A DNA stretch of 16,372 bases from JADJOY01 sp964450125 (GTDB lineage Bacteria; JADJOY01). The position numbers and the translations under genes are program-made. The notes beneath the pieces were generated by a model. It saw only the letters and a program-made list of their open reading frames with translations, ran no database searches and was not told the DNA's origin. The DNA lies in contig CAYVDO010000157.1 in NCBI GenBank assembly GCA_964450125.1, positions 1 through 16,372 on the forward strand, in the 5' to 3' direction. Shown one piece after another: positions 14,337 through 16,372 of this stretch (position 1 is its first letter; each line of letters begins with the position of its first letter).

Positions 14337-16372
14337 ATGAACCGTTTCGTCCAATGGCTGATCCGCCTGGCGTGGGCGCTGCTCGGCTTGGCCGTTGTCG
14401 CCTTGCCCTTCGTCGGCGTAGTCGCTGCGGCCAGCCCCACCACCGTGGTTCCACGCGTCGGTGAGCCTGTGCTCTTTTCCGATCTGTGTCCGACGGAGCC
14501 TTGTAAGCACTATCCGGCGCATCTCGCTTTCGACTCCGGGGGCAATCTCTACGTCGGCCATGACGCTCCCTTCGATCATTCGGCGTCCTCCGGAATCCTC
14601 CGTGTCTCGGCCGACGGCTTGACACAAGAGACCCTGCCGGCGACGCCGGGCTCAGCCTTTCGCGACCCCGACGGCGTGGCCGTGGCGTCAGTCGTCGGCG
14701 GTTTCCTCGCCCCGGGAACGGTCGTGGTCGGGGGCATCTCGGCGACCAACACGAGCGCGTTGACGGAAATCAGCCCCGCGGGTGTCTCGAGCACGCTCGC
14801 CCAGCGGACGGCGGCGGGGCCTACGAAGCCCGATCCGCTCCTCGACAATCCGCAGCAGATCGTCTTCGACGCTGCGGGGCGCCTGTGGATCCCGAATTGC
14901 GGTCGCACCACCCCGCGCCCGGGCACCATCAGCCGGCTCGCGCGACGAGGTGCCGATCCGGAATGGGTCGTGGAGCTCGTTCCGGAACTGCTCGATCCGA
15001 AGCCGCTCCCTGGGACGATCTGCGTGCAGGGGCTGGCTGTCTCCGCCACAGGAACGGTATTCGCCTCGCTCTCGGAGTTCGACGTGGCTGGTCCCCGCTC
15101 GGACGGTCGCGGCTGGCTGGTGCGCCGCGGCCCCGACGGCGATTTCAAGCTGCTCGCCACGCTCCCCGGAGGCGGGCTCGGGGGAGTGGCACTGGATACG
15201 GTCGGACGCTTCGGCGGCGCGCTCTTTGCGCTCGCCATCGCCCACAACGGATCGACTCGTGTGATCCACGTGGCTCCGAATCGATCGCTCTCCCAGCAAC
15301 CGCGGGAGCTGGCCATCGGTTTCGGCCACGCCTTCGGCATCGCCATCGCGCCGGCTGGCACCCGTCATGCCGGCGACCTGTTCGTGGCCGAGAATGGGGC
15401 CGGCAAGATCTGGCGGATCCCTGCGCCGGCCCTTTCGAGCGAGATCGTGGTGACTTCGGGTGATGATCCAGAACCCGATGAGTGCGTGCCGAACATCGAT
15501 TGCTCCCTTCGAGAAGCGGTGCTCCTCGCGAACGCCTGGCCCGGTCATCAAACGATCGTTCTTCCGGACGAGAAGTACGTCCTCGCGCGGAAGGGATCCG
15601 ACGACGACGGTTTCGCGGGTGACCTGGACGTCACCGACGACGTCACGCTCCGAAGCAGTTCCGCGGGCGCGCGCAGAACGGTCGATGGTGGCGGAAAGAG
15701 CGGCATCGACGACCGAGTGCTCCACCTGCACGGGGGCGTCGAGGTGCGGCTCGCGGATCTGGAGATCCGCGGCGGGGTGACGGGGGGCGGCGGAGGGGGA
15801 ATTCGCGTCGAGGATGGCGGCACGCTGACGCTCGAGCGCAGCAGCGTCACGATGAATTCGTTCTGCGGGGCCGGTTCCGTGGCCTCCGGCGGCGGCATCT
15901 CCTTCATGGCCGCGGGGCCATCCACCTTGACGCTTCGCGACTCGACCGTTTCCCACAACCTTCACGCGAACCAACAAGTCGCCTGCCCGGGCGGTGGCAT
16001 CTTCGCCGATGCAAGCGCGACAGGAAGTCGCTTGGAGGTCGAGCTGCACCGGAGCGCCGTCCACGACAACGCCGCGGGCGGCTCGGGCGGCGGGCTCCAC
16101 GTGTCTGCGAACCTGGCCGGAAAGGCGAGACTGACGCTGATCGACTCGACCGTGAGCCAGAACGCCGCCGTGCCCGTGCTCGGCGGGACCCCATCCCGTG
16201 GGGGTGGCCTATTCTTGGCCGCCCACGTGAAGGGCGTTTTCTCGAACAGCACGATCGCGGAGAACTCTGCCGCCGAAGGGACCGCCCTCTATCCCAACGG
16301 CGGGACGGACCAGGTCTCACTGCAGAACGTCCTCGTGCGAGGTACCTGCGAGGGCAAGCCCTACATCGTGAG
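14337..16372 (+). CDS. Exported beta-propeller / CSLREA / beta-helix protein, 3' end outside window
   Basis: An uninterrupted frame of 678 codons runs from ATG 14337 to the right edge. Residues 8-32 are a long hydrophobic signal (LAWALLGLAVVALPFVGVVA, then AAS), so export is expected. Residues 50-360 read like a beta-propeller of the NHL/SMP-30 kind: HLAFDSGGNLYVGH, QQIVFDAAGRLWIPN, DLFVAENGAGKIWRI. At 383-394 is CVPNIDCSLREA, the CSLREA motif known from secreted proteins. From 400 on, short repeats (LHLHGGVEVRLADLEIRGG, LTLERSSVTMNS, LTLRDSTVSHN, LTLIDSTVSQN, FSNSTIAENSA) form a right-handed parallel beta-helix with Gly-rich turns. Such proteins are usually cell-surface or secreted, and the lost C-terminus may hold a sorting signal. 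No Shine-Dalgarno is obvious. Function is not known. Confidence 0.88.
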   Translation, partial: MNRFVQWLIRLAWALLGLAVVALPFVGVVAAASPTTVVPRVGEPVLFSDLCPTEPCKHYPAHLAFDSGGNLYVGHDAPFDHSASSGILRVSADGLTQETLPATPGSAFRDPDGVAVASVVGGFLAPGTVVVGGISATNTSALTEISPAGVSSTLAQRTAAGPTKPDPLLDNPQQIVFDAAGRLWIPNCGRTTPRPGTISRLARRGADPEWVVELVPELLDPKPLPGTICVQGLAVSATGTVFASLSEFDVAGPRSDGRGWLVRRGPDGDFKLLATLPGGGLGGVALDTVGRFGGALFALAIAHNGSTRVIHVAPNRSLSQQPRELAIGFGHAFGIAIAPAGTRHAGDLFVAENGAGKIWRIPAPALSSEIVVTSGDDPEPDECVPNIDCSLREAVLLANAWPGHQTIVLPDEKYVLARKGSDDDGFAGDLDVTDDVTLRSSSAGARRTVDGGGKSGIDDRVLHLHGGVEVRLADLEIRGGVTGGGGGGIRVEDGGTLTLERSSVTMNSFCGAGSVASGGGISFMAAGPSTLTLRDSTVSHNLHANQQVACPGGGIFADASATGSRLEVELHRSAVHDNAAGGSGGGLHVSANLAGKARLTLIDSTVSQNAAVPVLGGTPSRGGGLFLAAHVKGVFSNSTIAENSAAEGTALYPNGGTDQVSLQNVLVRGTCEGKPYIV

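Noticed and set aside
14688..16100. Long open frame on the minus strand (470 codons)
   Set aside because: It is the GC-driven shadow of the exported protein on the plus strand; Arg-rich, without domains.
1..16372. CRISPR array or rRNA genes
   Set aside because: No regularly spaced direct repeats and no rRNA-like conserved blocks were seen on either strand.

Overview
This 16.4 kb window is a high-GC piece of draft bacterial sequence. It contains a run of ten Ns at 7460-7469 and several gene junctions that look like assembly breaks or rearrangements. The coding style (dense GC-rich genes, GTG/TTG starts, GTGA-type overlaps), a secreted propeller/CSLREA/beta-helix protein and an 'STGP' family protein suggest an uncultured soil or groundwater bacterium of the Myxococcota/Acidobacteriota kind. 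That placement is inference only; no rRNA or clear taxonomic marker is present.

Left part (1 to about 7110) is an accessory, defence-like island. On the minus strand, a zinc-ribbon plus PIN-like protein is coupled by a GTGA overlap to an HsdR_N-like PD-(D/E)XK nuclease that runs off the left edge. Divergent from them is an intact tyrosine recombinase (1762-2712). It is followed by a second PD-(D/E)XK nuclease (2788-3480) and an HNH nuclease with C-terminal zinc ribbons (3556-4668). After a 450-bp gap comes a tightly packed cassette: a HEPN-domain protein with an apparent frameshift, a proteasome/HslV-like Ntn hydrolase keeping the Thr/Asp/Lys triad and the GSG motif, and a small 'FW' protein that also looks frameshifted. 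I consider this HEPN + Ntn-hydrolase + small-protein cassette the best candidate for an undescribed conflict system.

Middle part (about 7110 to 10400): on the minus strand lies a broken TOTE-type primase gene. A piece of an unrelated DUF255/YyaL-type gene and the N run are spliced into it between two copies of a 19-bp repeat, which is best explained as a scaffold chimera. An apparently non-coding stretch follows. Then come an excisionase-like HTH gene and an intact phage-type integrase whose stop codon lies inside the presumed promoter of tRNA-Lys(UUU), so this looks like one end of an integrated element.

Right part (10400-16372) is more chromosome-like. It has an overlapping pair of uncharacterised genes (232 and 235 aa), then a head-to-head junction where a DUF2493 (YAcAr-type) gene and a TPR regulator gene have both lost their N-termini. 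A 440-bp gap follows, then a large exported protein (beta-propeller, CSLREA motif, parallel beta-helix) that runs off the right edge.
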